Source of the DNA: Pseudomonas sp. GM41(2012)
Lineage (GTDB): Bacteria; Pseudomonadota; Gammaproteobacteria; Pseudomonadales; Pseudomonadaceae
Length of the DNA: 64,000 nt
Reading direction: 5' to 3'
Assembly (NCBI RefSeq): GCF_000282315.2
Contig: NZ_AKJN02000006.1
Span: 1,116,001 to 1,180,000, forward strand
Shown here piece after piece: positions 27,895-36,489 of the stretch (position 1 is the first letter of the stretch; each line of letters starts with the position of its first letter). The position numbers and the translations under genes are program-made. The notes under the pieces were generated by a model, which saw only the letters and a list, made by a program, of their open reading frames with translations, searched no databases and was not told the DNA's origin.

Positions 27895-28755
27895 ATGACG
27901 AGCGCGATGGTGCTGTGCCGCTTTCTGCATTTCACCGTCGTGCTGATGCTGTTCGGGGCGTGGGTGTTCAGGCCTCTGCTGGTCAATGGCGACGCTGGAC
28001 ATCTGGATCAGCGACTGACGAAAACAAGCCGCTGGCTGGCGGCGATGGCGTTGGTCACTGGCGTTAGCTGGTTGCTGCTGATCACCGCCAGCATGGCCGG
28101 TTCGTGGGACGCGGCATTCGATCCGTCGACCCTGCGCCTGGTGCTGGGCAATACATTTTTCGGCCAGGTCTGGCGCTGGCACTTGCTGCTCAATGCGTTG
28201 TTGGTCGCGCTGCTGATGACACCCTTGCGTGCAAACCTGCCCCTGCGAATCGGACTCGCCAGCCTGCTGCTGGCCACCCTCGCCCCGGTCGGCCACGGGG
28301 CCATGCTCGACGGCCTCAACGGCCAATTGTTGATCCTCAATCAAATCATTCACCTGACCTGCGTCGGCGCCTGGCTCGGCGGCTTGATGTTGTTGGTGAT
28401 GATCCTGCAGCAGCCGGTAGAGCATTCCATCAAGGCGACCTTGCAACGCTTCAGCGGCATTGGTTACGTATTGGTGGCGGGGTTGGTGATGACCGGGTTG
28501 ATCAACGTGCGGGTGCTCACCGGGCAGTTCTGGCCGACGCCGTTGCTGTCCGGGTTTGCGCTGATTCTGTTGATCAAGGTTGTGCTGGTCGCCGCGATGC
28601 TGGGGCTGGCGTTGTTCAATCGGCTGCGGATCAAGCATTGCGAGCAACAACTGCCAACGCTGAAAACCAGCGTGATCATCGAATGGTTTCTGGGGATTGG
28701 CGCGGTGGCGGCGGTTTCCCTGCTGGGGACCATGCCACCGATGATTGTGAGCTAA
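27895..28755 (+). CDS. copD: CopD, inner-membrane copper transport protein
   Basis: A 286-residue polytopic membrane protein of the CopD family with about eight hydrophobic segments. Typical motifs are FLHFTVVLMLFGAWVFRPLL at the start, FFGQVWRWHLLLNALLVALL, and HLTCVGAWLGGLMLLVMIL, whose His residues are candidate metal ligands. It is translated from an ATG three bases after copC. It probably imports copper delivered by CopC. The next gene is separated by a REP element. Confidence 0.9.
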   Translation: MTSAMVLCRFLHFTVVLMLFGAWVFRPLLVNGDAGHLDQRLTKTSRWLAAMALVTGVSWLLLITASMAGSWDAAFDPSTLRLVLGNTFFGQVWRWHLLLNALLVALLMTPLRANLPLRIGLASLLLATLAPVGHGAMLDGLNGQLLILNQIIHLTCVGAWLGGLMLLVMILQQPVEHSIKATLQRFSGIGYVLVAGLVMTGLINVRVLTGQFWPTPLLSGFALILLIKVVLVAAMLGLALFNRLRIKHCEQQLPTLKTSVIIEWFLGIGAVAAVSLLGTMPPMIVS

Positions 28756-28764
28756 AACACAAAA

Positions 28765-28860
28765 CCCTGTGGGAGTGAGCCTGCTCGCGATAGCGGTGTG
28801 TCATTCAACATCAATGTTGCCTGACAGGGCCTAATCGCGAGCAGGCTCACTCCCACAGGG
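28765..28860. repeat. REP/BIME palindrome
   Basis: Arms 28765-28791 and 28834-28860 (CCCTGTGGGAGTGAGCCTGC type) are exact inverted copies. The loop carries the recurring TTGCCTGACA motif seen in other BIMEs of this window. Confidence 0.9.
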
Positions 28861-28892
28861 GTTCTTCGACATACCATAAAACCGAGCCAAGT

Positions 28893-28960
28893 CATCGTAC
28901 AACTTCTGATTGACAATCCCGGTAACACTTGCAAATAATCCGCCCCGATGTTGTACGACG
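28893..28960. promoter_or_regulatory. Inverted pair of GTTGTACGA-type sites upstream of oprD
   Basis: ATCGTACAAC (28894-28903) and GTTGTACGAC (28950-28959) are inverted near-copies in the oprD promoter. The same core (GTCGTACGAC, 30554-30563) lies before uronate dehydrogenase. This is the style of a GntR/FadR-type operator; no such regulator is in the window. Confidence 0.55.
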
Positions 28961-29008
28961 ACGTATAACAAAAAAAATAAAAACAACAAGAAACACGGGA
29001 GCGTCACT

Positions 29009-30307
29009 GTGAGCAAGCTCGTCCGCAATTCCTCCGTCAGCACCCCTCGCCCAACCTTCGCACGCCGTCACACCCTGAGCCTGATCGGTTGCAGCAGCCT
29101 GGCCCTCGCCCTGCCCATGACCAGCCATGCCGAAGGTTTCGTCGATGACGCCAAAGCCACGCTGAACCTGCGCAACTTCTACATCAACCGCAACTTCACG
29201 AACCCGGCCTACCCGCAGGGCAAGGCTGAAGAGTGGACCCAAAGCTTCATCCTCGATGCCAAATCCGGGTTCACCCAGGGCCCCGTCGGTTTCGGCATGG
29301 ATGTGCTGGGCCTGTACTCGGAAAAACTCGACGGTGGCAAAGGCACGGGCGGCACCTCGTTGCTGCCGATTCATGACGACGGCCGTCCGGCCGACAATTA
29401 CGGACGCCTGGGTGTGGCGCTGAAAGGTAAAATTTCGAAAACCGAATTGAAGGTCGGCGAATGGATGCCGGTGTTGCCGATCCTGCGCTCCGACGACGGC
29501 CGCTCCCTGCCGCAAACTTTCCGTGGTGGTCAGTTGACGTCCACCGAGATCAGTGGCCTGACGCTCTACGGCGGCCAGTTCCGCGCCAACAGCCCGCGCA
29601 ACGATGCGAGCATGGAAGACATGTTCATGAACGGCAAATCCGCGGCCTTCACCTCGGACCGTTTCAACTTTGGTGGCGGTGAATATGCGTTCAACGAGAA
29701 GCGCACCCAGGTCGGCGTCTGGTACGCGCAACTCAGCGACATTTATCAGCAGCAGTATTTCAACCTGAGCCACAGCCAGCCCATCGGCGACTGGACCCTC
29801 GGCGCCAACCTCGGCTACTTCATCGGCAAGGAAGACGGCAGCGCCCTGGCCGGCGACCTCGACAACAAAACCGCGTTCGCCATGCTCTCGGCCAAATACG
29901 GCGGCAACACCTTCTTTGTCGGCCTGCAAAAACTCACCGGCGACGATGTCTGGATGCGGGTCAACGGCACCAGCGGCGGCACCCTGGCCAACGACAGCTA
30001 CAACTCCAGCTACGACAACGCCAAGGAACGATCCTGGCAACTGCGCCACGACTACAATTTTGTGGCGCTCGGCATTCCCGGCCTGACAATGATGAACCGC
30101 TACATCAGCGGCGATAACGTGCACACAGGCACCATCACCGACGGCAAGGAATGGGGTCGCGAGTCAGAACTGGCTTACACCGTGCAGAGCGGCGCGCTGA
30201 AGAACCTCAACGTCAAATGGCGTAACGCGTCGATCCGCAAGGACTTCAGCACCAACGAATTCGACGAAAACCGCATTATCATCAACTACCCGATCTCGTT
30301 GCTGTAA
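29009..30307 (+). CDS. OprD family outer-membrane porin
   Basis: A 432-residue OprD-type 18-strand porin. The GTG at 29009 with GGGAG upstream is preferred over the frame's earlier ATG at 28910, which would add a Lys/Asn-rich leader. After a long signal segment (LIGCSSLALALPMTSHA) the mature start EGFVDDAKATLNLRNFYINR is typical of OprD, as are GFGMDVLGLYSEKLDGG, VGEWMPVLPILRSDDGRSLP and the C-terminal NEFDENRIIINYPISLL. Its location before uronate dehydrogenase, with a shared promoter motif, suggests it admits uronates or aldarates. Confidence 0.88.
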   Translation: MSKLVRNSSVSTPRPTFARRHTLSLIGCSSLALALPMTSHAEGFVDDAKATLNLRNFYINRNFTNPAYPQGKAEEWTQSFILDAKSGFTQGPVGFGMDVLGLYSEKLDGGKGTGGTSLLPIHDDGRPADNYGRLGVALKGKISKTELKVGEWMPVLPILRSDDGRSLPQTFRGGQLTSTEISGLTLYGGQFRANSPRNDASMEDMFMNGKSAAFTSDRFNFGGGEYAFNEKRTQVGVWYAQLSDIYQQQYFNLSHSQPIGDWTLGANLGYFIGKEDGSALAGDLDNKTAFAMLSAKYGGNTFFVGLQKLTGDDVWMRVNGTSGGTLANDSYNSSYDNAKERSWQLRHDYNFVALGIPGLTMMNRYISGDNVHTGTITDGKEWGRESELAYTVQSGALKNLNVKWRNASIRKDFSTNEFDENRIIINYPISLL

Positions 30308-30338
30308 AGGCGAACATCTTTTGCAAGGCTGACACAAC

Positions 30339-30469
30339 CCTGTGGCGAGGGGGTTTACCCCCGTTCGGCTGCGTAGCAGTCGTAAACCGAGTCCTTGCCG
30401 TGTGCCTGATGGAATCAGATTCTGGGGGCTGCTGCGCAGCCCAACGGGGGTAAACCCCCTCGCCACAGG
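30339..30469. repeat. Long-type palindromic repeat (GTGGCGAGGGGGTTTACC class)
   Basis: Arms 30339-30365 and 30443-30469 are perfect inverted copies. A second inner pair (GGCTGCGTAGCAGTC / GGGGCTGCTGCGCAGCCC) is partly symmetrical. The same class recurs at 56791-56902. Confidence 0.88.
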
Positions 30470-30553
30470 TTAGTGCGTGCATGAGGACCCTTCGTCAATT
30501 TCAATGGATGCCGCGTTGACAACGGCCTGAGACCCTAACGATACTTCGACTTA

Positions 30554-30563
30554 GTCGTACGAC
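30554..30563. promoter_or_regulatory. GTCGTACGAC palindrome before udh
   Basis: A perfect 10-bp palindrome flanked by TTA and AACC, 48-57 bases before the udh start codon. It shares its core with the two oprD upstream sites and is probably the operator of a common regulator. Confidence 0.55.
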
Positions 30564-30610
30564 AACCTACAACAAATTCAATAACAATGACTGCTTGTTC
30601 AGGGACTTCC

Positions 30611-31435
30611 ATGACCATCACAACTAACGCCCGCGCTCCTTTCAATCGTCTCCTCCTGACCGGTGCCGCCGGTGGCCTCGGCAAAGTCCTGCGCGAACGC
30701 CTGCGGCCCTACGCCAATGTGATTCGCCTGTCGGACATCGCCGACATCGCCCCGGCCATCGATGACCGTGAAGAAATCGTGCCCTGCGACCTGGCAGACA
30801 AGCAAGCAGTCCATCAGTTGGTTGAAGGTGTGGACGCGATCCTGCACTTCGGTGGCGTGTCGACGGAGCACTCGTTCGAAGAGATCCTCGGCGCCAACAT
30901 CTGCGGCGTGTTCCATATCTACGAAGCAGCGCGCCGTCATGGCGTGAAGCGGGTGATTTTCGCCAGTTCCAACCACGTGATCGGCTTCTACAAGCAGGAT
31001 GAAGTCATCGACGCCCACTCCCCTCGCCGCCCGGACAGCTACTACGGCTTGTCCAAGTCCTATGGCGAAGACATGGCCAGTTTCTACTTCGATCGCTATG
31101 GCATCGAGACCGTCAGCGTGCGCATCGGCTCCTCGTTCGCGGAACCGCTGAACCGCCGAATGATGAGCACCTGGTTGAGCTTCGGCGACCTGACTCAATT
31201 GCTCGAATGCGCGCTGTACGCCCCTAATGTCGGCCACACCGTGGTTTACGGCATGTCCGACAACAAGAACGTCTGGTGGGACAACCGTTTCGCCACCTGC
31301 CTGGGTTATGAACCTCAGGACAGCTCCGAAGTGTTCCGCGAAAAAGTCGAAGCCCAACCGATGCCAGCCGCTGATGACCCGGCACGGGTCTACCAGGGCG
31401 GAGCGTTTGTCGCGTCCGGCCCGTTCGGCGACTGA
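30611..31435 (+). CDS. udh: Uronate dehydrogenase (NAD-dependent)
   Basis: A 274-residue SDR-fold enzyme oxidising D-galacturonate/D-glucuronate to aldaro-lactones. The sequence closely matches what I recall of P. syringae Udh (FNRLLLTGAAGGLGKVLRER, ILHFGGVSTEHSFEEILGAN, IFASSNHVIGFYKQ, PDSYYGLSKSYGED, KVEAQPMPAADDP, YQGGAFVASGPFGD). NAD motif GAAGGLG is at about 18-24 and the YxxxK pair is in YYGLSKS. The ATG at 30611 is preferred over an earlier one at 30587. It heads a cluster with a lactonase and an aldose epimerase. Confidence 0.93.
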   Translation: MTITTNARAPFNRLLLTGAAGGLGKVLRERLRPYANVIRLSDIADIAPAIDDREEIVPCDLADKQAVHQLVEGVDAILHFGGVSTEHSFEEILGANICGVFHIYEAARRHGVKRVIFASSNHVIGFYKQDEVIDAHSPRRPDSYYGLSKSYGEDMASFYFDRYGIETVSVRIGSSFAEPLNRRMMSTWLSFGDLTQLLECALYAPNVGHTVVYGMSDNKNVWWDNRFATCLGYEPQDSSEVFREKVEAQPMPAADDPARVYQGGAFVASGPFGD

Positions 31436-31488
31436 ACCCGCGTACCTCACTTGATCCCGACAACAAAAACCCGAGGGGATGAGCTGTC

Positions 31489-32379
31489 ATGCAAGCCGAA
31501 TTGATTGTCGATGCCCGCAACGCAGTCGGTGAATGCCCGGTCTGGGTGCCTGAGGAAAACGCCCTGTATTGGGTCGATATTCCTGCCGGTGGACTTCAGC
31601 GCTGGAGCGCCGAAACCGGCCATGTCCATGCCTGGAAAGCACCGGAGATGCTCGCCTGCATTGCACGTCACCGCGACGGCGGCTGGGTTGCCGGGATGGA
31701 AAGCGGGTTCTTTCACCTGCACCCGCATAACGATGGCAGCCTCGACAGCAACCTCCTGGCTCCGGTCGAACACGCCCGCACAGACATGCGCCTGAACGAC
31801 GGTCGCTGTGATCATCAGGGGCGTTTCTGGGCCGGTAGCATGGTGCTGAACATGGGCGCCAACGCTGCCGACGGCACGCTTTACCGTTACAGCGCCGGTC
31901 AACGCGGGCCACTCGAGGCGCAACTCAGCGGGTTTATCGTGCCCAACGGCCTGGGTTTCAGCCCGGATGGGCAGACGATGTACCTGTCTGACTCTCATCC
32001 CTTGGTCCAGCAAATCTGGGCCTTTGATTACGACACCGACAGCGGCACGCCGTCCAACCGGCGGCTGTTTGTCGACATGCATCAGTTCGCTGGTCGTCCC
32101 GATGGCGCAGCGGTCGATGCCGAAGGCTGCTACTGGATTTGCGCCAATGACGCCGGGCTGATTCACCGTTTCACCCCCGACGGCCGACTGGACCGTTCCC
32201 TTGCCGTACCGGTGAAAAAACCGAGCATGTGCGCCTTCGGCGGCAGTCGCCTGGACACCCTGTTCGTGACCTCTATCCGCCCCGGCGACGACCATGACGA
32301 ACAGTCACTGGCCGGCGGTGTGTTCGCCCTCAATCCCGGGGTGAAAGGTTTGCCGGAGCCGTTGTTCAAGGACTTTTGA
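31489..32379 (+). CDS. SMP-30/gluconolactonase family lactonase
   Basis: A 296-residue six-bladed beta-propeller of the SMP-30/regucalcin family. Metal-ligand regions are visible: Glu in VGECPVWVPEENALYWVDI, Asn in RLNDGRCDHQGRFWAGSM and FIVPNGLGFSPDG, Asp in YLSDSHP, and PDGAAVDAEGCYW. Behind udh it probably hydrolyses the aldaro-1,5-lactone (galactaro- or glucaro-lactone) made by that enzyme. The ribosome-binding site GAGGGGATGAG precedes the ATG. Sugar-lactone specificity is inferred from context. Confidence 0.85.
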   Translation: MQAELIVDARNAVGECPVWVPEENALYWVDIPAGGLQRWSAETGHVHAWKAPEMLACIARHRDGGWVAGMESGFFHLHPHNDGSLDSNLLAPVEHARTDMRLNDGRCDHQGRFWAGSMVLNMGANAADGTLYRYSAGQRGPLEAQLSGFIVPNGLGFSPDGQTMYLSDSHPLVQQIWAFDYDTDSGTPSNRRLFVDMHQFAGRPDGAAVDAEGCYWICANDAGLIHRFTPDGRLDRSLAVPVKKPSMCAFGGSRLDTLFVTSIRPGDDHDEQSLAGGVFALNPGVKGLPEPLFKDF

Positions 32380-32413
32380 TCGACTTCGCATCAGGTGTTG
32401 TGCCCCTTAAAAG

Positions 32414-32495
32414 ATCGCAGCCTCGTTTCACTCGACAGCTCCTACAGGGGTAAGCATTTCAATGTAGGAGCTGTCGAGTGAAACGAGGCTGCGAT
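32414..32495. repeat. REP/BIME palindrome, 33-bp perfect arms
   Basis: Arms 32414-32446 and 32463-32495 are exact inverted copies (ATCGCAGCCTCGTTTCACTC class) around 16 bases, between the lactonase and epimerase genes. Confidence 0.9.
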
Positions 32496-32527
32496 GTTTT
32501 CAACCATTCAATGCAAGACGAAAACCC

Positions 32528-33397
32528 ATGACACTCCTCGAACTCGAAGACGAATTCACCCACCTCACCCTCGCCCCGGAACTCGGTGGCAGCATCGTCA
32601 ACTGGAGCGTGCGCGGCACGGGTCTGCCGCTGTTGCGCCACAGCGATGCCCACGCGCTGAACACCGGCCTGCCCGGCAAGCTCGGCTGTTTTCCCTTGGC
32701 ACCGTGGTCAAACCGCATTGCCGAAGGCGGTTTTGAATGCCCCGAAGGCTGGCTGACCCTGACACCCAACAGCCTCACCGATCCCCTGCCGATTCACGGC
32801 AGCGCCTGGCAACAGCCGTGGCAGGTGGTTTCGCAGACGCACGATGAAGTCGTCCTGCAACTCGACAGCACCACGCCCTTCGCCTATCGCGCCCGGCAAC
32901 GATTCCATCTGAGCGGAGGCAAGCTGAGCATTGATCTTAAGGTCACTCATCTGGCCGAAAGTTCTGCCTGGCATGGGCTCGGTTTACACCCTTACTTTCC
33001 GCGTACCACGGGCACCCAGTTGCAGGCGCAAGCCCGGCAGGTCTGGTTGTGTGACGGGACAAAACTGCCGACGCACCTCAGTGCATTACCAGCCGAATGG
33101 GATTTCCAGTCACTCAAGACGTTGCCCGGCACATTGGTCGACAACGGTTTCTGCGAATGGGACGGCCACTGCCTGATCCGCCAGCCAGCGCTGGGCTATG
33201 AGCTGGAATGCCGGGCCACCGGCAGCGATTACTACCTGCTCTACTGCCCGGTGGGCCTGGATTTTTTCTGTATCGAACCGGTGAGCCACCCGGTCAACGC
33301 GCATCACCTGCCCGGTCGACCGGGGTTGCGACTGCTGAAGCAAGGCGAGTCAGCCGAGCTCGGTTTCAGCCTGCACTATCGCTACCCCAGCAACTGA
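32528..33397 (+). CDS. Aldose 1-epimerase family protein
   Basis: A 289-residue galactose-mutarotase-fold protein. Family features are the Arg motif PWSNRIAEGGF, LPIHGSAWQQPWQV (first catalytic His), HGLGLHPYFPR (second His) and the C-terminal FFCIEPVSHPVNAHHLPGRPG containing the catalytic Glu. It interconverts the anomers of an aldose or uronate, which would feed Udh with the required anomer. The ATG at 32528 follows a REP element. Its 3' end overlaps the convergent ercS gene by 16 bases. Confidence 0.85.
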   Translation: MTLLELEDEFTHLTLAPELGGSIVNWSVRGTGLPLLRHSDAHALNTGLPGKLGCFPLAPWSNRIAEGGFECPEGWLTLTPNSLTDPLPIHGSAWQQPWQVVSQTHDEVVLQLDSTTPFAYRARQRFHLSGGKLSIDLKVTHLAESSAWHGLGLHPYFPRTTGTQLQAQARQVWLCDGTKLPTHLSALPAEWDFQSLKTLPGTLVDNGFCEWDGHCLIRQPALGYELECRATGSDYYLLYCPVGLDFFCIEPVSHPVNAHHLPGRPGLRLLKQGESAELGFSLHYRYPSN

Positions 33398-35109
33398 CTC
33401 AGCACCGCGCGCAACTTGCCGGGTTTCACTGGTTTGTTCAGCAGCGGTGCGTCAAGTCGCTGCAATGAGCGCCGACACTGATCCGTGCGGTCGGCGGTAA
33501 TGATGACCGCCGGAATCGCCTGGTGGTAATGCTCGCGCAAATGCCTGACCACGTCACAGCCCACCACCCCGTGATCGAGGTGGTAGTCCGCCAGAATCAG
33601 TTCCGGCGGTCGTCCCTGCAAGGCGGCCAGTGCGGAGAATTCATCGGTGGCCGTGACCACTTCGCAGCCCCATTGCCCGAGCAACGCGCTCATGCTTTCG
33701 AGGATGCTCACTTCGTTGTCCAGCACCAGCAAACGCCGGCCCGGCAATGGATTGCCGGTGCCGGGTTGTGGTGCCGCCAGGCTGATCGGCAACGGAACCT
33801 CACGGGAAATCGGCACGTCGATGCTGAACATCGAACCGCGCCCCGGCAACGAATGAACCCCGACTTTATAGCCGAGAATCTTGGCGATGCGTTCAACGAT
33901 GGCCAGCCCCAGGCCCACACCCTTGCGGTCGGCGGCGCGGCCGACGTCCAGTTGGTTGAACTCGAGGAAGATCGAATCCAGTCGGTCCGCCGCGATCCCG
34001 CGTCCGGTGTCCCAGACTTCCAGGCGCAGCATTTCACCCCGGCGCCTGGCCCCCAGCAGGATGCTGCCCTCGTCGGTGTAGCGGCAGGCATTGCTGAGGA
34101 AGTTGCGCAGAATCCGCGTCATCAGCCGCAAGTCAGTGCTGATGGCGTAATCGCCCATGTGCACCCGCAGGTTCAAACCTGCAGCCTGGGCCACGGACTG
34201 GAACTCCGAGACCAACGGCGCGAGCAATTCGTCGAGGCGGTACAGCGCGATGTCCGGCTTGACCGCGGCCTGATCGAGCCGGGAAATATCCAGCAAATCG
34301 GTGAGCAAATCTTCTGCGCCTTCGAGCGCCTGGTGCGTACGCTCCACCAGCACTTGCTCGACGTCGGGCAGTTTGCGTTCGCGCAGGGTCGAGATCAGCA
34401 AACGCGCGGCATTGAGCGGTTGCAGCAGGTCATGACTGGCGGCGGCGAGGTATTTGTCCTTGCTGCGGTTGGCGGCCTCGGCGGCGTCCCGGGCATCACG
34501 CAAGGCTTGGGCGATCTGCTTACGCTGGGTGATCTGTTGTTGCAGGTTGCGGTTGGCTTCCAGCAATTCGTCGGTGCGCGCGGTGACGCGCTGCTCCAGT
34601 TCGTCGTTGAGTTGTTGCAGACGCTGCTGGGCGAGTTTGCGTTCGGTGATGTCGGCAACAAACCCCTCCACCAGCCCTTCCTGATCGGGCTTGAGCAACA
34701 GGTTCATCAGCACGTCGAGGTTGCTGCCATCCTTGCGTCGCAGTTGGGTTTCGTAGCCATGCAGGCTGCCCTGGTGCCTGAGGATTTCGCCGATATTTTC
34801 CAGTTCCTGTGCACCACCGACAAACAGGTTGCTCGCCAGATCCGCCAGTGAAAACAGCACTTCCTGGGGATTGTCGTAGCCGAGCATCCGCGCCAGTGCC
34901 GGATTGGCGGCGCGCATGCCTTCAAGAAGGCTGGCCTGGAAGATCCCGTGGACCGCGTTTTCGAACAGCCATTTATAGCGATTGCGCTCGGCTTCCAGCT
35001 CGTCGAGGCGCGCGGCCAGTTCCGGGTAATGACTCTTGCGCGCCGAGTGGCTGCCTAATCCCAGTAACCCCGCCAGCGCCCGTTGCTGTTCGTCAGAGGG
35101 CTTCGCCAT
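33382..35109 (-). CDS. ercS: PAS-containing hybrid sensor histidine kinase (ErcS-like)
   Basis: A 575-residue cytosolic hybrid kinase from the ATG at 35109 (GAGG upstream). Domains: PAS about 45-157 (ending in GFVADITERK), a coiled coil about 160-210, HisKA with H226 in AAASHDLLQPLN, HATPase with NFLSNACRYTDEG, WDTGRGI and GVGLGLAIV, and a receiver about 455-575 with D508 in LILADYHLD. No transmembrane segment. It overlaps the 3' end of ercA by 17 bases, as in P. aeruginosa PA1991-1992, where this kinase belongs to the regulatory cascade of ethanol oxidation. Confidence 0.85.
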   Translation of the reverse strand: MAKPSDEQQRALAGLLGLGSHSARKSHYPELAARLDELEAERNRYKWLFENAVHGIFQASLLEGMRAANPALARMLGYDNPQEVLFSLADLASNLFVGGAQELENIGEILRHQGSLHGYETQLRRKDGSNLDVLMNLLLKPDQEGLVEGFVADITERKLAQQRLQQLNDELEQRVTARTDELLEANRNLQQQITQRKQIAQALRDARDAAEAANRSKDKYLAAASHDLLQPLNAARLLISTLRERKLPDVEQVLVERTHQALEGAEDLLTDLLDISRLDQAAVKPDIALYRLDELLAPLVSEFQSVAQAAGLNLRVHMGDYAISTDLRLMTRILRNFLSNACRYTDEGSILLGARRRGEMLRLEVWDTGRGIAADRLDSIFLEFNQLDVGRAADRKGVGLGLAIVERIAKILGYKVGVHSLPGRGSMFSIDVPISREVPLPISLAAPQPGTGNPLPGRRLLVLDNEVSILESMSALLGQWGCEVVTATDEFSALAALQGRPPELILADYHLDHGVVGCDVVRHLREHYHQAIPAVIITADRTDQCRRSLQRLDAPLLNKPVKPGKLRAVLSQLLG

Positions 35110-36256
35110 AGACGACCTCGACATCACGCTGACTGGACTCGCGCGGGTTGGTCAGGATGCACGGGTCGTGCATGGCGTGTTGCGACAGGAACGGAATGTC
35201 CGCCGTGCTGACCCCGTGCAGTCCAAGGGTTTCGTGAAAGCCGATGGCGTGTTTCAACGCAATCAGATGTTCGACCAGACGCCCGCAAATCTGCCGGTGA
35301 TTGAGGCCACGGCAATCGATGCCAAAGGTCTCGGCGATCACCTTGAAGCGCTCCGGTGCGGAGCTGTAATTGAACGCCACCACGTGTTCCACCAGCACCG
35401 CGTTGCACAAGCCATGAGGCAAGTCGAGAAAGCCACCGAGGCTGTGGGACATGGCGTGCACGGCGCCGAGGATCGCGTTGGAGAACGCCAGCCCGGCCTG
35501 CATGCTGCCGAGCATGATTTTCTCGCGCAGGGCAATGTCGTTCGGGTTGGCGATCATCTGCACCAGGTTGCCGTTGATCAGGCGCATCGCCTCCAGCGCG
35601 TGGGGATCGGTCAACGGCCCGTGACCGGTGGACACAAACGCTTCGATGGCATGCACCAACGCATCGATGCCGGTACAGGCCGACAGGAACGGGTCCATGC
35701 TCAGCGTGGTTTCCGGGTCGATCAGCGACACATCCGGGACCACCGCCTTACTGACGATGGAGAACTTCATGCGTTCTTGCTGGTTGGAAATGATCACGAA
35801 TTGCGAGACATCGGCCGAGGTCCCGGCGGTGGTCGGAATCAGGATCAGCGGCGGACTGGGGACGCGGATGGTGTCCACGCCTTCGAATTCGAGAATGCTG
35901 CGCCCGTGGGCGACGACAATGCCGATGCCTTTGCCGCAATCCATCGGACTGCCGCCACCGACGGCCACGATCACATCGCAATGGTTTTCCCGGTACAGAT
36001 CGGCGCCGAGCATCACTTCTTCGACCCGCGGGTTGGGCGAGACCGCGCTGTACAGGACGTACTCGATACCCTGGGCTTGCAGGCTGGCCTCGACATCGGC
36101 GACCCAACCGGCGGCAATCACACCGGGGTCGCTGACCAGCAGCACCTTGCGGGCACCAAAGGTTTTCGCGCAATTGCCGACGTTGTGCCGGCAGCCGGCA
36201 CCAAAGATGATTTCAGGCGAAACGAATTTACGCAGCTGACTGAGACTCTGGCTCAT
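35093..36256 (-). CDS. ercA: ErcA, iron-containing alcohol dehydrogenase-like regulator
   Basis: A 387-residue type III (Fe-dependent) alcohol dehydrogenase from the ATG at 36256 (MSQSLSQLRKFVSPEIIFGAG). NAD region IVAVGGGSPMDCGKGI; metal ligands lie in DPFLSACTGIDALVHAIEAF, HAMSHSLGGFLDLPHGLCNA and the HAMHDPCILTNP tail. In P. aeruginosa the homologue ErcA is reported as part of the regulatory network for quinoprotein ethanol oxidation rather than the catabolic route. It is followed by ercS with a 17-base overlap. The ribosome-binding site is weak. Confidence 0.87.
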   Translation of the reverse strand: MSQSLSQLRKFVSPEIIFGAGCRHNVGNCAKTFGARKVLLVSDPGVIAAGWVADVEASLQAQGIEYVLYSAVSPNPRVEEVMLGADLYRENHCDVIVAVGGGSPMDCGKGIGIVVAHGRSILEFEGVDTIRVPSPPLILIPTTAGTSADVSQFVIISNQQERMKFSIVSKAVVPDVSLIDPETTLSMDPFLSACTGIDALVHAIEAFVSTGHGPLTDPHALEAMRLINGNLVQMIANPNDIALREKIMLGSMQAGLAFSNAILGAVHAMSHSLGGFLDLPHGLCNAVLVEHVVAFNYSSAPERFKVIAETFGIDCRGLNHRQICGRLVEHLIALKHAIGFHETLGLHGVSTADIPFLSQHAMHDPCILTNPRESSQRDVEVVYGEAL

Positions 36257-36371
36257 TGGAAAGCCTGTTTTTATTGTTTTGGAAGGTAATGTCCACACTA
36301 AAGCATCCGGCTGTGAATGCAATCAGACCAATGGGTAGCAGGCGGGTGTACGCAAATCCTATATCCACCGC

Positions 36372-36477
36372 AAATCCCCTGTGGGAGCGAGCCTGCTCGC
36401 GATAGCGGTCTTCCAGTCACCATTGATGCTGCCTGACACTCCGTCATCGCGAGCAGGCTCACTCCCACAGGGGATTT
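36372..36477. repeat. REP/BIME palindrome
   Basis: Arms 36372-36403 and 36446-36477 (AAATCCCCTGTGGGAGC class) differ at a single base. It separates pqqE from ercA, and the loop contains GCCTGACAC as in other BIMEs here. Confidence 0.9.
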
Positions 36478-36489
36478 GTGTTGCTTGAA

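Larger units (their letters stand above)
30308..30610. other. Intergenic region between oprD and udh
   Basis: About 300 bases with no gene. It contains a long REP-like palindrome (30339-30469) and the udh promoter region with a GTCGTACGAC site. Confidence 0.7.

Noticed and set aside
27100..28650. Open frame of 516 codons on the minus strand across copC-copD
   Set aside because: Gln/His-rich low-complexity translation running through the TetR and copCD genes; the plus-strand products have clear families.
28910..29008. Upstream ATG for the OprD porin
   Set aside because: It would add a Lys/Asn-rich leader before a normal signal peptide and would start inside the putative operator; GTG at 29009 has a better ribosome-binding site.
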